From the NCBI RefSeq assembly GCF_010093225.1, contig NZ_PDWM01000034.1:1-35579 (forward strand): a stretch of DNA of 35,579 bases, in the 5' to 3' direction. This stretch comes from Pseudoxanthomonas koreensis. Its GTDB lineage: Bacteria; Pseudomonadota; Gammaproteobacteria; Xanthomonadales; Xanthomonadaceae. The notes beneath the pieces were generated by a model, which worked only from the letters and a program-made list of their open reading frames with translations, was not told the origin of the DNA and ran no database searches. Positions within the stretch are counted from its first letter, which is position 1. Each line of letters begins with the position of its first letter. Shown here piece by piece: positions 15,102-27,742 of this stretch. The translations under genes and the position numbers were made by a program.

Positions 15102-15401
15102 ATGAACGACGGTTTCGTTGCGCTGTACATCTTCATGCTGGCGGCCATCGCCGGGCACGTGATCATCTCGCGGGTGCCAGTGATCCTGCATACGCCGCTG
15201 ATGTCGGGCTCCAACTTCATCCACGGCATCGTCCTGATCGGCGCGATGGTCGTGCTCGGCCACGCCGACACCACCCTGGAGAAGGCGATCGGCTTCGTCG
15301 CCGTGGTCCTGGGCGCCGGCAACGCGGCCGGCGGCTACGTGGTGACCGAGCGCATGCTGGAGATGTTCAAGTCGTCGAAGAAGCCGGAGAAGAAGGCATG
15401 A
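15102..15401 (+). CDS. pntAB: NAD(P) transhydrogenase subunit alpha part 2
   Basis: 99-aa membrane subunit carrying the alpha-chain transmembrane helices of the transhydrogenase. Three hydrophobic stretches are visible: ALYIFMLAAIAGHVII, FIHGIVLIGAMVVLG and AIGFVAVVLGAGNAAGGYVV, followed by a lysine-rich tail. ATG 15102 follows AAGGCGG. Its stop overlaps the pntB start (ATGA), so the two are translationally coupled. The upstream gap has TTGACC at 15028 and TATCAT at 15060, spaced too widely to be one promoter. Confidence 0.94.
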   Translation: MNDGFVALYIFMLAAIAGHVIISRVPVILHTPLMSGSNFIHGIVLIGAMVVLGHADTTLEKAIGFVAVVLGAGNAAGGYVVTERMLEMFKSSKKPEKKA

Positions 15402-16801
15402 GCGTCGGCCTCGATTTCCGCACCTGGCTGGTCGGCGCCAGCTACCTGGTGGCAGCGACGCTGTTCCTGCTCGGCCTGCAGCGGATGGCCTCGCCGGCCA
15501 CCGCGCGCAGCGGCATCCAGTGGGCCGGGGTGGGCATGCTGGTCGCCACCTTCGCCACCTTCTTCCTGCCGGGCCTGCACAACATCCCGCTGATGGTGGT
15601 CGGCATCGTGCTGGGCACGGTGGTGACCTGGATCTGGGGCAAGAAGGTCGCCATCACCGACATGCCGCAGATGGTGGCGCTGTTCAACGGCATGGGCGGC
15701 GGTTCGGCCGCGGGCATCGGCGCGATGGAACTGGTGCGCTGGTCGGCGGCCGGCACCGCGGCGGGCGCGGTACCGCTGACCCTGGCCCTGCTGGGCGCGC
15801 TGATCGGCTCGGTCTCGCTGACCGGCTCGATCATCGCCTGGGCCAAGCTCGACGGGCGCATGGACAAGCGCTACACCTTTCCCGGCCAGCAGTGGTTCAA
15901 CGCGGCGGTGGCCGTGGCCACGGTGGTTTGCGCGATTGTTGCGGCGCAGACCCTGGCGATGCCCTGGATCGTGGCCTTCTTCGTGCTGGCGTTGGCGCTG
16001 GGCGTGCTGATGACCCTGCCGATCGGCGGCGCCGACATGCCGGTGGTGATCTCGCTGTACAACGCCTTCACCGGCCTGGCGGTGGCGTTCGAAGGCTACG
16101 TGCTGGGCAACGAGGCGCTGATCATCGCCGGCATGATGGTCGGCGCGGCCGGCATCCTGCTCACCCGGCTGATGGCCAAGGCGATGAACCGGCCGATTTC
16201 CGGAGTGCTGTTCGGCAGCTTCGGTGGCGGCGGCCAGATGCAGGAGATCGCGGGCGCGCAGAAGCCGATCGAGGCCGGCGACGTGGCGGCGATGATGGCC
16301 TACGCCGAGCGCGTGGTGATCGTGCCCGGCTACGGCCTGGCGGTGGCTCAGGCCCAGCACAAGATCTGGGAACTGGCGCAGCGGCTGATCGAGCGCGGGG
16401 TGAAGGTGAAGTTCGCGATCCACCCGGTCGCCGGGCGCATGCCCGGGCACATGAACGTGCTGCTGGCCGAGGCCGGCGTGCCCTACGACCTGATCGCCGA
16501 CATGGACGACATCAACCCCGAGTTCCCCAACACCGACGTGTCGCTGGTGATCGGTGCCAACGACGTGGTCAACCCGGTGGCCAAGACCGATCCGGCTTCG
16601 CCGATCTATGGCATGCCGATCCTGGACGTGGTCGAGTCGAAGAACACCATCGTGATCAAGCGCGGCAAGGGCACGGGCTTCGCCGGCATCGAGAACGCGC
16701 TGTTCTACGCCGACAACACCCGCATGCTCTACGGTGACGGCGCGGAGATGGCCGGTGCGCTGGTCAGCGAGCTGAAGGCACTGGACGGCGGCGGGCACTG
16801 A
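15398..16801 (+). CDS. pntB: NAD(P) transhydrogenase subunit beta
   Basis: 467 aa. The N-terminal half has about nine hydrophobic helices forming the proton channel. The C-terminal half (about 290-467) is the NADP(H)-binding domain III, with VVIVPGYGLAVAQAQHKIWE, HPVAGRMPGHMNVLLAEA and LVIGANDVVNPVA, all signature segments. Works with PntAA and PntAB in the inner membrane to couple proton entry to NADPH formation. The ATG overlaps the pntAB stop by the ATGA arrangement. Downstream are two copies of a GC palindrome that may act in termination. Confidence 0.96.
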   Translation: MSVGLDFRTWLVGASYLVAATLFLLGLQRMASPATARSGIQWAGVGMLVATFATFFLPGLHNIPLMVVGIVLGTVVTWIWGKKVAITDMPQMVALFNGMGGGSAAGIGAMELVRWSAAGTAAGAVPLTLALLGALIGSVSLTGSIIAWAKLDGRMDKRYTFPGQQWFNAAVAVATVVCAIVAAQTLAMPWIVAFFVLALALGVLMTLPIGGADMPVVISLYNAFTGLAVAFEGYVLGNEALIIAGMMVGAAGILLTRLMAKAMNRPISGVLFGSFGGGGQMQEIAGAQKPIEAGDVAAMMAYAERVVIVPGYGLAVAQAQHKIWELAQRLIERGVKVKFAIHPVAGRMPGHMNVLLAEAGVPYDLIADMDDINPEFPNTDVSLVIGANDVVNPVAKTDPASPIYGMPILDVVESKNTIVIKRGKGTGFAGIENALFYADNTRMLYGDGAEMAGALVSELKALDGGGH

Positions 16802-16836
16802 GGCTGGCCGCGCCTGCGCGGCATCGCACGCGTCGG

Positions 16837-16897
16837 CAGCCGGGCTTGCCCCGCCGCATTGCAGCGCCATCCCGTAGAGCGGGGCTTGCCCCGCTGC
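16837..16897. repeat. Two tandem GGGCTTGCCCCGC palindromes
   Basis: A degenerate copy at 16837-16856 and a perfect hairpin copy at 16876-16897 (AGCGGGG-CTTG-CCCCGCT at 16878-16895). The second is identical over 22 bases to 6001-6022. It lies between convergent pntB and the membrane protein gene, a likely termination zone. Confidence 0.75.
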
Positions 16898-16918
16898 GTG
16901 CCCATGCGGCGGATCGCT

Positions 16919-17353
16919 TCAGCGCCGCGCCGCCCACGCTGCCAGCAGCGGCGCCAGCGCCAGGCACAGCAGATCCACCCCGGTGTTGGCCATCCGCGAC
17001 AATAGCCAGACGTAGCCGGCGCCCATCTTCGGCATCGCCTGCCACGGCGCCAGCCCCATCTGCGCGCCGATGTGGCCGGAAGCGACGATCCACTGCACGC
17101 AGGCGATCATCGCCACGGTCGCCGCCAGCGCCAGCAGCGTGCGCGGCCAGCCCGGGCGCATGCCGCCCAGGCGCAGCATCCAGGCCGCCTCCAGCGCGGC
17201 CAGCAGCGCCATCCAGCCATGCTGGTGGCCGCTCGCCAGGGCCAGCGAGCTCCACGCCACCACCAGGGCCGCGCTGCCGAGCACGAGCATGAAGGGCCAG
17301 AGCCAGGGAAGGGTGCGGGAAGGGCGGGGGGAGCTGGGCTTGACCGGCGTCAT
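16919..17353 (-). CDS. Small integral membrane protein, unknown function
   Basis: 144 aa with four hydrophobic stretches: PWLWPFMLVLGSAALVVAW (about 16-34), HGWMALLAALEAAWML, LLALAATVAMIACVQWIVA and LLCLALAPLLAAW at the C-terminus. The short basic N-terminus suggests a cytoplasmic start. The ATG at 17353 (MTPVKPSS) was chosen because residues further upstream are charged and run antisense toward sufT. I do not recognise the family. It stands alone and is divergent from sufT with 121 bases between the starts. Confidence 0.7.
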   Translation of the reverse strand: MTPVKPSSPRPSRTLPWLWPFMLVLGSAALVVAWSSLALASGHQHGWMALLAALEAAWMLRLGGMRPGWPRTLLALAATVAMIACVQWIVASGHIGAQMGLAPWQAMPKMGAGYVWLLSRMANTGVDLLCLALAPLLAAWAARR

Positions 17354-17474
17354 GGCGGCGACCTGGTGGGGCGCCAAGAATACGCGTTGCCGGCATCGGC
17401 TAGAATTTCGCCTTTCCCGCTTGTCCCGCCGGCCGTGCCTTGTCCGCGCCGCCCGCTGGCCCCATATCCCGTCC

Positions 17475-18026
17475 ATGTATTCCCGCAGCAGCGAACCCGT
17501 CCGTTTCGAGCGCGATTGCGCCGCCGTCATGGTGCCGCAGGGCGAAGCCGTGACCCTGCCGGCCGGCAGCGTCGGCTACATCACCCAGGGCCTGGGCGGC
17601 AGCTACACCGTGTTCGTCGAGGGCAACCTGTTCAGGATCGCCGGCAAGGATGCCGACGCCATCGGCAAGGAGCCGGAGGCGGAGATGGAGCTGCCGGCCG
17701 ATGCCGGCGACGAGGAGGTCGAGGCCATGGTCTGGCGCCAGCTGCGCACCTGCTTCGACCCGGAGATCCCGTTCAACATCGTCGACCTGGGGCTGGTGTA
17801 CGAGGCCAGCCTGAAGCCGCGCGACGACGGCCAGCGCATGGTCGAGGTGAAGATGACCCTGACCGCGCCAGGCTGCGGCATGGGCGAGATCCTGGTCGAC
17901 GACGTGCGCAGCAAGCTCGAGCAGATCCCGACCATCGCCGAGGCCGATGTCGAACTGGTGTTCGACCCGCCGTGGGGCCGGCACATGATGTCCGAGGCCG
18001 CGCGCCTGGAGACCGGGATGTTCTGA
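17475..18026 (+). CDS. sufT: Putative Fe-S cluster assembly protein SufT
   Basis: 183 aa. The C-terminal half is a MIP18/DUF59 domain with FDPEIPFNIVDLGLVYEASL (94-113), the conserved LTAPGCGMG with C134, and VELVFDPPWG. The N-terminal extension (1-75) is characteristic of SufT rather than of stand-alone MIP18 proteins. It is thought to help iron-sulfur cluster maturation under high demand. Here it is not beside the suf operon. The -10-like TAGAAT at 17401 sits in the upstream gap without a good -35. Confidence 0.9.
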   Translation: MYSRSSEPVRFERDCAAVMVPQGEAVTLPAGSVGYITQGLGGSYTVFVEGNLFRIAGKDADAIGKEPEAEMELPADAGDEEVEAMVWRQLRTCFDPEIPFNIVDLGLVYEASLKPRDDGQRMVEVKMTLTAPGCGMGEILVDDVRSKLEQIPTIAEADVELVFDPPWGRHMMSEAARLETGMF

Positions 18027-18141
18027 GGGGTGGGCGCTTGCATCGGGCCGGATGCCGCGTCGGCTCCGGTGCGATGGCCTGCTCCCGGTCCCTCATGTCC
18101 CCCGGCATCGGCCTGCGGCCGCTGCCTCCTCAGTCGCAGCT

Positions 18142-18618
18142 TCAGCGGCTGATGTTCGCCGCTTGTGCCTGCAGCACCCGCACCGCATCCGCCGGGTCGA
18201 TCTCCAGCAGCAGGCCGCGCTGGCCGGCGTTGATCCACACGCGGGCCTGTTCCAGCGCATCCTGCTCGAACCACACCGGCACCGGCCGCTGCTGGCCGAA
18301 CGGGCTGACCCCGCCGACCTTGTAGCCGCTGCGCCGTTCGGCTTCGGCGACCTCCATCATCCGTGCCGCCTTGCCGGCACAGGCCGCGGCCAGCGCCTTG
18401 GGCTGCAGCTGCCGGTCCGAGGGGATCACCACGCACACCGGGCGCGCGTCGACCCAGGCCATCAGCGTCTTCAGCACGCGCTCCGGCGACAGGCCCAGCG
18501 CGGTAGCGGCCTGCAGGCCCTTGCCGATCGCCGCGTCGGCCTCGTAGTCATAAGGGTGCAGGCGGTAGGCGACCTGGGCCGCATCGAGCGCGCGGGTGGC
18601 GCGGGTGGCCATCGACAC
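18142..18618 (-). CDS. ybaK: Cys-tRNA(Pro) deacylase, YbaK/EbsC family
   Basis: 158 aa. Hydrolyses cysteine mischarged on tRNA(Pro), protecting translation fidelity. The YbaK fold is recognisable from VLKTLMAWVDARPVCVVIPSDRQL (about 48-71), the conserved lysine-rich KALAAACAGKAARMM and GYKVGGVSPFGQ. GTG 18618 has GAGG seven bases upstream; ATG 18612, two codons later, is the alternative start. It begins nine bases after the stop of the asparaginase-like gene, forming a two-gene operon. Confidence 0.9.
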   Translation of the reverse strand: MSMATRATRALDAAQVAYRLHPYDYEADAAIGKGLQAATALGLSPERVLKTLMAWVDARPVCVVIPSDRQLQPKALAAACAGKAARMMEVAEAERRSGYKVGGVSPFGQQRPVPVWFEQDALEQARVWINAGQRGLLLEIDPADAVRVLQAQAANISR

Positions 18619-18627
18619 GGGCCGGCC

Positions 18628-19113
18628 TCAGGCTGCCTCGAAGCGGTTGGCGGCCACGTTCTTGCGCACCTTCGCCGGATCCCAGACCAGGCCGTTCATG
18701 GCGATGTAGACGCCGGCGGGCAGGCACTGCACCGCACCGATCGCGCAGCCGATGTTGAACTCGGCGTCGGAACCGCGGAAGCGCGCCGGGCTCAGCGCGC
18801 CGGTCATGACGATGGTCTTGTCCGGAATCGACTTCAGCACCATGCCGGTGGCGACCATGCTGTCGGTGCCGTGGGTGACCAGCACGTGCCGCTGCGGCTG
18901 CGCGGCGATGGTGGCGCGGATCAGTTCGCGCTCCTCGTCGTCGATGTGCAGCGAATCCTTGCGCAGGATCGGGATCACGCCGAAGCGGAAGTTCACCCCC
19001 AGTTCGCGCAGGATCGCGCCGATCTGCGGCTCGCCGATCTGGTAGTCGGACTTGTCGTCGAAATAGACCTTGTCGATGGTGCCACCGGTGGTGACGATCA
19101 GCAGTTCTTCCAT
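18628..19113 (-). CDS. Short asparaginase-domain protein
   Basis: 161 aa, corresponding only to the N-terminal domain of type I/II L-asparaginases (about 330 aa). The nucleophile loop TTGGTIDK (T12) and the second motif VTHGTDSM (T83, D84) are intact, as is VMTGALSP. The C-terminal domain, which completes the substrate pocket across the dimer, is absent. I recall stand-alone proteins of this size in several proteobacteria, so this is probably a subfamily and not a truncation: the 3' end is clean and ybaK follows closely. Activity on asparagine is uncertain. Confidence 0.82.
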   Translation of the reverse strand: MEELLIVTTGGTIDKVYFDDKSDYQIGEPQIGAILRELGVNFRFGVIPILRKDSLHIDDEERELIRATIAAQPQRHVLVTHGTDSMVATGMVLKSIPDKTIVMTGALSPARFRGSDAEFNIGCAIGAVQCLPAGVYIAMNGLVWDPAKVRKNVAANRFEAA

Positions 19114-19147
19114 GGTTGTGTCCTGGCTGCGGCGCGGAATGGCGCCA

Positions 19148-19476
19148 TTATCGGCCGAAACGCGCCCGCAGCCCCGGCCAGCTTGCCGCGCCGACCACCA
19201 CCAGCGACAGCACGATCCCGCCCCAGGCGAACAGCCGCTCCGGCGGCCGCGTCCAGGCCACCATCACCCCGTGGCTGAACCAGAACAGGGCGAACACGCC
19301 GGCCCAGAACGCCGCGCGCCGGCCGCCGCGCCAGGCCGGCACGGCCAGCAGCAGCGGCGGCAGCGCGAACACCAGCAGCGCGGCGACGGCATGCCGGTCG
19401 GCATGGAACCAGGCGGCATAGAGCGCGGCCAGCGCCAGCAGCGCTGCGCCCGTGAGGCGTGCGGAGGTGGCCGCCA

Positions 19477-19477
<1 letters not shown>
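19148..19477 (-). CDS. DUF2069 family membrane protein
   Basis: 109 aa with four hydrophobic segments (LTGAALLALAALYAAWF, VAALLVFALPPLLLAV, AAFWAGVFALFWFSHGVMV, LFAWGGIVLSLVVVGA). Length and layout fit DUF2069, a small inner-membrane family commonly found beside wrbA-like genes. The start overlaps the wrbA stop (TGATG), so translation is coupled. Function unknown. Confidence 0.8.
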
Positions 19478-21430
<1,953 letters not shown>

Positions 21431-21450
21431 AGAAACCGGAGTCCTGCCCC

Positions 21451-22071
21451 ATGCGCCTGCCGATCCTGATGCCGCTCCTGCTGCTGTCGCTGGCCGCGTG
21501 CCGGCAGGACGCGCCACCACCGGCCGCGCCCGCGCCCGTGGCTGCACCGGCCGCCGCGGTGGAAACAGCGGAAACGGCGCAAGCGGTGGAAGCAGCACCG
21601 GGGACGGTGGCTGACGTGGCCGCGCCGGCCAACCCCGGCGTGGTCGACCGCACCGCCGAGGTGCCGCGCTTCTCGGCCCCCGCCGTCGATGGCCGACTCT
21701 ACGACCTGGCCACCCACCGCGGCCGCTGGGTGGTGGTGAACTTCTGGGCGACCTGGTGCGGCCCCTGCCTGAAGGAGATGCCGGAACTGTCGGCGCTGCA
21801 CACCATGCGCGAGCAGATCGAGGTGGTCGGCCTGGCCTACGAGGACATCACCGTGGAGGACATGCGTGCGTTCCTGCACGAGCACCCGGTGTCCTACCCG
21901 ATCGTGATCCTCGACCCGCTCAGTCCGCCGCAGGACTTCGCCACCCCGCGCGGCCTGCCCACCACCTACCTGCTGGCGCCCGACGGCAAGGTCGCCCGGC
22001 ACTTCCTCGGCCCGGTGACCGCCTACGACATCGAGACGGCGGTCGAGGCCGGCGGAGGCAAGCTCAAGTAG
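21451..22071 (+). CDS. TlpA-like thioredoxin-fold lipoprotein
   Basis: 206 aa. The signal sequence ends in the lipobox LAAC with lipidated Cys17, followed by a low-complexity Ala/Pro/Glu linker (18-65). The thioredoxin domain (about 70-200) has the redox motif WCGPC (C103, C106) and a cis-proline at P170 in RGLPTTYLL. Likely anchored in the periplasm, where it reduces disulfides, for example in cytochrome c maturation. Starts 20 bases after the YihY gene, so probably co-transcribed. Confidence 0.92.
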   Translation: MRLPILMPLLLLSLAACRQDAPPPAAPAPVAAPAAAVETAETAQAVEAAPGTVADVAAPANPGVVDRTAEVPRFSAPAVDGRLYDLATHRGRWVVVNFWATWCGPCLKEMPELSALHTMREQIEVVGLAYEDITVEDMRAFLHEHPVSYPIVILDPLSPPQDFATPRGLPTTYLLAPDGKVARHFLGPVTAYDIETAVEAGGGKLK

Positions 22072-22103
22072 GCGCCGCGCGCGGCGACGCGCCGGCGTCC
22101 GGC

Positions 22104-22940
22104 TCAGGGCGCGTCTGCGCCGCGCTTGCCGCGCGGCCACGGCGCGATCGGCTCGAGCACGCTGTAGCTCTCGCACTTCGGCTTGCCGCGCAGCGGCGCC
22201 AGTTCCGGGGTGTCGGCGGGCACGGCCACGTCGGGCAGGCGGTCGAGCAGGTCGCGCAGCAGGGTCAGGCGGCCGCGACGCTGGTCGTTGAAGTCGACCA
22301 GGGTCCAGGGTGCGTGCTTCGTATGCGTGGCCGCGAGCATCTCCTCGCGGGCGCGGGTGTACTCGGCGTAGCGGTTGCGCGCCTCCAGGTCCACCGGGGA
22401 GAGCTTCCAGCCCTTGAGCGGGTCCTCGCGGCGCTCGGCGAAGCGCTGCTCCTGCTCGGCCTGGTCCACGCACAGCCAGTACTTGAACAGCAGGATGCCG
22501 TCGTCCACCAGCATCCGCTCGAATTGCGGCGCCTGGTCGAGGAAGGCCGCGTACTGGGCCCGGGTGCAGTACCCCATCACCCTCTCCACGCCGGCGCGGT
22601 TGTACCAGCTGCGGTCGAACAGGGCCATCTCGCCGGCGGCGGGCAGGTGCGCGGCATAGCGCTGGAAATACCATTGGGTGGATTCGCGCTCGGTCGGCTT
22701 CGGCAGCGCGACGGTGTGGCACTGGCGCGGGTTCAGGTGTTCGGCCAGGGTCTTGATCGCGCCGCCCTTGCCGGCGGTGTCGCGGCCCTCGAACAGCACC
22801 ACCAGGCGCTGGCCGGTGTCCTGCAGCCATTCGGCCATGCGCGTCACTTCCAGCTGCAACGGCGCGAGCAGGTCCTTGTAGTCGTCCTTGCGCAGCGACG
22901 GCGGTGCCTTGCCGCGTGTGCCATTGCCCTTGCGTTCCAT
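22104..22940 (-). CDS. Polyphosphate kinase 2 family protein
   Basis: 278 aa, a one-domain PPK2. It transfers phosphate between polyphosphate and nucleotides. Walker A is [13 protein letters not shown] (51-63), and the Walker B/lid region is [10 protein letters not shown] (108-117), followed by [12 protein letters not shown] and [12 protein letters not shown] 22940 starts MERKGNG. Which nucleotide it prefers (ADP, GDP or AMP) cannot be told by eye. Convergent with the TlpA-like gene, with 32 bases between the stops. Confidence 0.93.
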   Translation of the reverse strand: MERKGNGTRGKAPPSLRKDDYKDLLAPLQLEVTRMAEWLQDTGQRLVVLFEGRDTAGKGGAIKTLAEHLNPRQCHTVALPKPTERESTQWYFQRYAAHLPAAGEMALFDRSWYNRAGVERVMGYCTRAQYAAFLDQAPQFERMLVDDGILLFKYWLCVDQAEQEQRFAERREDPLKGWKLSPVDLEARNRYAEYTRAREEMLAATHTKHAPWTLVDFNDQRRGRLTLLRDLLDRLPDVAVPADTPELAPLRGKPKCESYSVLEPIAPWPRGKRGADAP

Positions 22941-23041
22941 GGCTGCCTCCCGGGGGATGGATGCGGCGCGCGGCCATTGGCCCGGACGCTGCGTGGGAAC
23001 GGATCAAGCCCGGCGCCGCGATGGCGGTCGCCGATGGCCGG

Positions 23042-23560
23042 TCACTCGCGCAGCCGCGGGCGCAGCGTCGCCAGGTTGCAGGGCCGGGTACGCGCGTCGA
23101 GCTGCTGGCGGATGATCTTTTCCCACGCCGTGCGGCAGGCCGAGGTCGAGCCGGGCAGGGCGAACAGGAAGGTGGCGTTGGCCAGTCCGGCGAAGGCGCG
23201 CGACTGCAGCGAGGAGGTGCCGATCTCCTCGAAGCTGACGGCGCGGAACAGTTCGCCGAAGCCGGGCATTTCCTTGTCGAGCAGCGGCAGCAGCGCCTCG
23301 GGCGTGGAATCGCGGCCGGTGAAGCCGGTGCCGCCGGTGACCAGGATGCCGTCCACTTGCGGGTCGGCGATCCATTGCGCGACCAGCGCACGCATGCGGT
23401 AGCGGTCGTCGGGCAGCAGCGCGCGCTGGTGCAGCAGGTGGCCGGCATCCGCCAGCGCGGCGGCGAGGTAGGCGCCCGAGTCGTCCTGTTCGAGCGTGCG
23501 GCTGTCGGAGACGGTCAGCACGCACAGGCGCAGCGGGATCAGGTCGGAGTTCGCGGTCAT
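23042..23560 (-). CDS. moaB: Molybdenum cofactor biosynthesis protein B
   Basis: 172-aa MoaB/MogA-fold protein involved in molybdopterin adenylylation. The signature [15 protein letters not shown] (75-89) binds molybdopterin; [11 protein letters not shown] and [18 protein letters not shown] are further conserved blocks. No other moa genes are within the window. ATG 23560 begins [21 protein letters not shown], matching the family start. Confidence 0.93.
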   Translation of the reverse strand: MTANSDLIPLRLCVLTVSDSRTLEQDDSGAYLAAALADAGHLLHQRALLPDDRYRMRALVAQWIADPQVDGILVTGGTGFTGRDSTPEALLPLLDKEMPGFGELFRAVSFEEIGTSSLQSRAFAGLANATFLFALPGSTSACRTAWEKIIRQQLDARTRPCNLATLRPRLRE

Positions 23561-23611
23561 GGAGCTAGCCTAGCCGCCGGCCGGCTGGACGTACATACAT
23601 GCGGGCGCCGC

Positions 23612-25313
23612 TCAGTCCAGCCGCCAGCCATGGCGCATGCCCACCTGCGTGGCGAGCCCGGCGAAGTCGGCGGCGAAACCATCCATGTCGAACAGGCTGC
23701 CGGCCCGGCGCCGCGTGTCCAGATCGGCGCGCAACGCGGCCATTTCGCCGGGCGCATTGCCCAGCGCGATGGCGCGCGCGACGAAGGCGTCGTCGTCGGC
23801 CAGGTTCATCGCCTCCATGCCCAGGTGGTGGTTGAGGCTGCCGGCCACGCGCGCGGCGAAGGTGCGGCCGGGCGTGGTCAGCACCGGGCAGCCGGCCCAC
23901 AGTGCGTCGGAGGCGGTGGTGTGGGCGTTGTACGGGCCGGTGTCGAGGAACAGGTCGGCATGGCGGGAGCGCGCCAGGGAGGCCGGATGCGGCAGCTTTG
24001 CGGCGAACACCAGGCGCCGCGGCGCCACGCCGGCCGCCTGCGCCGCCGCGCGCAGGCGCGCGTCGGCCTGGCCGGGGCCGGAGAGCAGCCACAGCACGCT
24101 CCGGGCACGCCCTCCAGCACCGCCAGCAGGCGGGCGAAACTGCGCGGATTGAGCTTGTAGCTGTTGTTGAAGCAGCAGAACACCACGCCCGCCGCCGGCA
24201 GGCCACAGTCCTCGCGCGATGGCGGCACACCGACCTCACGCCGCGTGTCCGAAGGCTGGAACGCGCGCGGCAGGCGCAGCACCCGCTCGCTGTAGTCAGG
24301 CTCCAGCCACTCCGGCAGCGCGAACGCATCGCCGACCACGTAGTCGATCCATGGCGCGCCGGAGGTGCCGGGGTAGGCCAGCCAGTTGAGCTGCACGGGC
24401 GCCGGGCGCAGCGCGAGCACTTCCGGTGCACCGCCGCCGCCCCAGCCGCGCAGGTCGAACAGCAGGTCGATCCCGGCATCGCGGATGGCCAGCGCGACCT
24501 CGCGATGCGGGCGTCCGGCGACGGCGTGCAGCGGCGCGGCCGCGGCCAGGCGGCCGCGGATCTCGCTGCCGTCGTCGCGGTTCAGCGCGAACAGGTGTGC
24601 TTCGACCGTGGGCTGCGCGCGCAGGGCCTCGAACAGGGCGACGGTGAGCAGGCCAGTGGGATGCGCGCCGAAGCCGTTGGACAGGAAGCCCAGCCGGAGC
24701 GGTCCGTGGGCGCGTATCCGTACCGGTGGCAGTGGGCGGATGCGCGCCAGCGGCGCGGCGCGCAGCCGCGCACAGGCGAGCTGTTCGGCCGCGCTGCCGT
24801 CCTCGCTGAGGAACGCGAACGGTTCCACGCCCGGCCGGCCCTGGGCCACCGCCTCGCGCACCTGCCGCGACAGCGCTTCCAGGCCGTCCCAGTCGCACAG
24901 GCGGCGGCGCCAGTTGAGGTGTTGTGCGGCGATGTGCGGTTCGTCCGGAAGCAGCCGGTGCGCAATGGCGTACGCCCGTGCGGCCCCCTCGGCTTCGCCA
25001 CCGTCCTCCAGCGCGTGGCCCAGCCACAGGGCGATGCCGGGATGTTGCGGGGCCAGCGCGGCCGCGCGCTGCAGCAGGTCGATGGCCTGGGCGTGGCGAC
25101 CCTGCAGCCACTGCAGCCTGCCCATGCGCGCCAGCGTTTCCGGATGGTCGCCGCGCAGGGTGCGTGCGCGCTGCAGCGCGTGTGCGGCGGCATCGACGGC
25201 GGCCGCTTCCATTTCCGCATCCGCCAGCATCAGCCAACCGATGAAGTCCCCGGGCTGCCGCCGCACCGCCTCGCGCAACTGCTGTAGTTCCTGCTCCGGC
25301 GACGCGACGCCGT

Positions 25314-25317
<4 letters not shown>
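23612..25317 (-). pseudogene. O-GlcNAc transferase (SPINDLY family), frameshifted
   Basis: Read 25317 to 23612, the first part has TPR-like repeats (about 1-130) and then the GT41 glycosyltransferase domain (LRLGFLSNGFGAHPTGLL, VQLNWLAYPGTSGAPWIDYVVGD). After VVFCCFNNSYKLNPRSFARL the frame breaks near 24098-24102: the next block, VLWLLSGPGQADARLR...HADLFLDTGPYNAHTTASDALWAGCPVLT, continues in another frame from 24097. Adding one base gives 568 aa, which I recall as the length of the Xanthomonas campestris OGT homologue. Both halves are well conserved, so this is a fresh mutation or a one-base consensus error. The ATG overlaps the prfA stop (ATGA). Confidence 0.85.
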
Positions 25318-26373
<1,056 letters not shown>

Positions 26374-26396
<23 letters not shown>

Positions 26397-27678
26397 CGGG
26401 CGTTCGCGGTGGGGGCAGGGTCGACGTGGGCGCGTGCGAATAGGGCGCCTTGTCCGGGAACAGCCGTTCCGCGGCGCGGGCCAGTTCGGTGTCGCCGCTC
26501 AGCGCCGCTTCGCGCAGCGCCGCGGTCGGCGGATGCAGCAGGCGGTTGGTCAGGGTGTGGGCGAGCAGTTGCAGCACCTCGTCGGCGTCGCGGCCGCCGG
26601 CCAGCTGCTGGCGGGCGCGGGCGAGCAGTTCGTCGCGGGTGCTGTCGCCGAGCGAGCGCAGTCGCCGCAGCGTTTCCTGGCGGCCGCCGGCGTGCAGGGT
26701 CTCCATGTAGCGGGCGACCTGCAGGTCGATGATCGCCTCGGCCGCCTCGGCGGCCTCGTGGCGGCTGCGGCGGTTGTCCTCGACCGCACGCTCCAGGTCG
26801 TCGACCGTGTACAGGTAGGCGTCGGCCAGCCCGGCCACGCCGGCCTCGATGTCGCGCGGCACGGCCAGGTCGAACAGCAGCACCGGCTTGCGCCGGCGCG
26901 CGGCCAGCGCGGCTTCGACCTGGGCCAGGCGCAGCACCGGCTCGCGCGCGGCGGTGGCCGAGAACACCACATCGGCCTCGGCCAGGTGGCGGTCCAGTTC
27001 GTCCAGCGGCAGGGCGTAGCCGCCGTGGCGGCTGGCCAGGTCCTGGGCGTGGGCGAGGGTACGGTTGGCCACCAGCAGCCGGCGCACGCCACCCTTCGCC
27101 AGGTGTCGCGCGGCAAGTTCGATGGTCTCGCCGGCGCCAACCAGCAGCACCGTCGAATCGGCCAGGCGCGCGAACGAGTCCTGCGCCAGCCGCACCGCGG
27201 TGGAGGCGACCGAGACCGGGTTGGCGCCGACGCGGGTGTCGGTGCGCGCGCGCTTGGCGACGGAGAACGTCTGCTGGAACAGCCGGTCCAGGCGGCCGCC
27301 CAGCGCGCCATGCTCGCGCGCCAGCGACCAGGCGTCCTTGACCTGCCCCAGGATCTGCGGCTCGCCCAGCACCATCGAGTCCAGCCCGGTGGCGACCCGG
27401 AACAGGTGCCGCACGGCGTCTGCGTCCTGGTGCCGGTACAGGTAGCCCTCCAGCCCCTGGGCGTGGCTGCCGAGCCAGCTGGCCAGCGCATCGGCGTCGC
27501 TGGCCACCGCATAGATCTCGGTGCGGTTGCAGGTCGACAGCAGGGCGGCTTCGGCCACTTCGGGCAGGGATCGCAGCGAGGCCAGCGCCGGGGCCAGCGC
27601 ATCGCCGGCAAACGCCACCCGTTCGCGCAGGTCGACCGGCGCGGTCTGGTGGTTCAGGCCGAGGAGCCACAACGTCAT
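26374..27678 (-). CDS. hemA: Glutamyl-tRNA reductase
   Basis: 434 aa. First committed step of C5 tetrapyrrole synthesis: reduces glutamyl-tRNA(Glu) to glutamate-1-semialdehyde with NADPH. The catalytic Cys50 is in [12 protein letters not shown], the substrate region includes [20 protein letters not shown] (98-117), and the nucleotide-binding loop is [17 protein letters not shown] (177-193). ATG 27678 begins [14 protein letters not shown], the family start. Head of the hemA-prfA-OGT operon. The 64-base divergent gap to the TPR gene has a GGGCCG/CGGCCC dyad around TAAAAT (27720-27725). Confidence 0.96.
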
Positions 27679-27742
27679 GTCCGGGGCTTGCGTTAATCTG
27701 CTGGCTTGTTTGGGCCGCCATTTTACGGCCCGGTGGGTGCCA

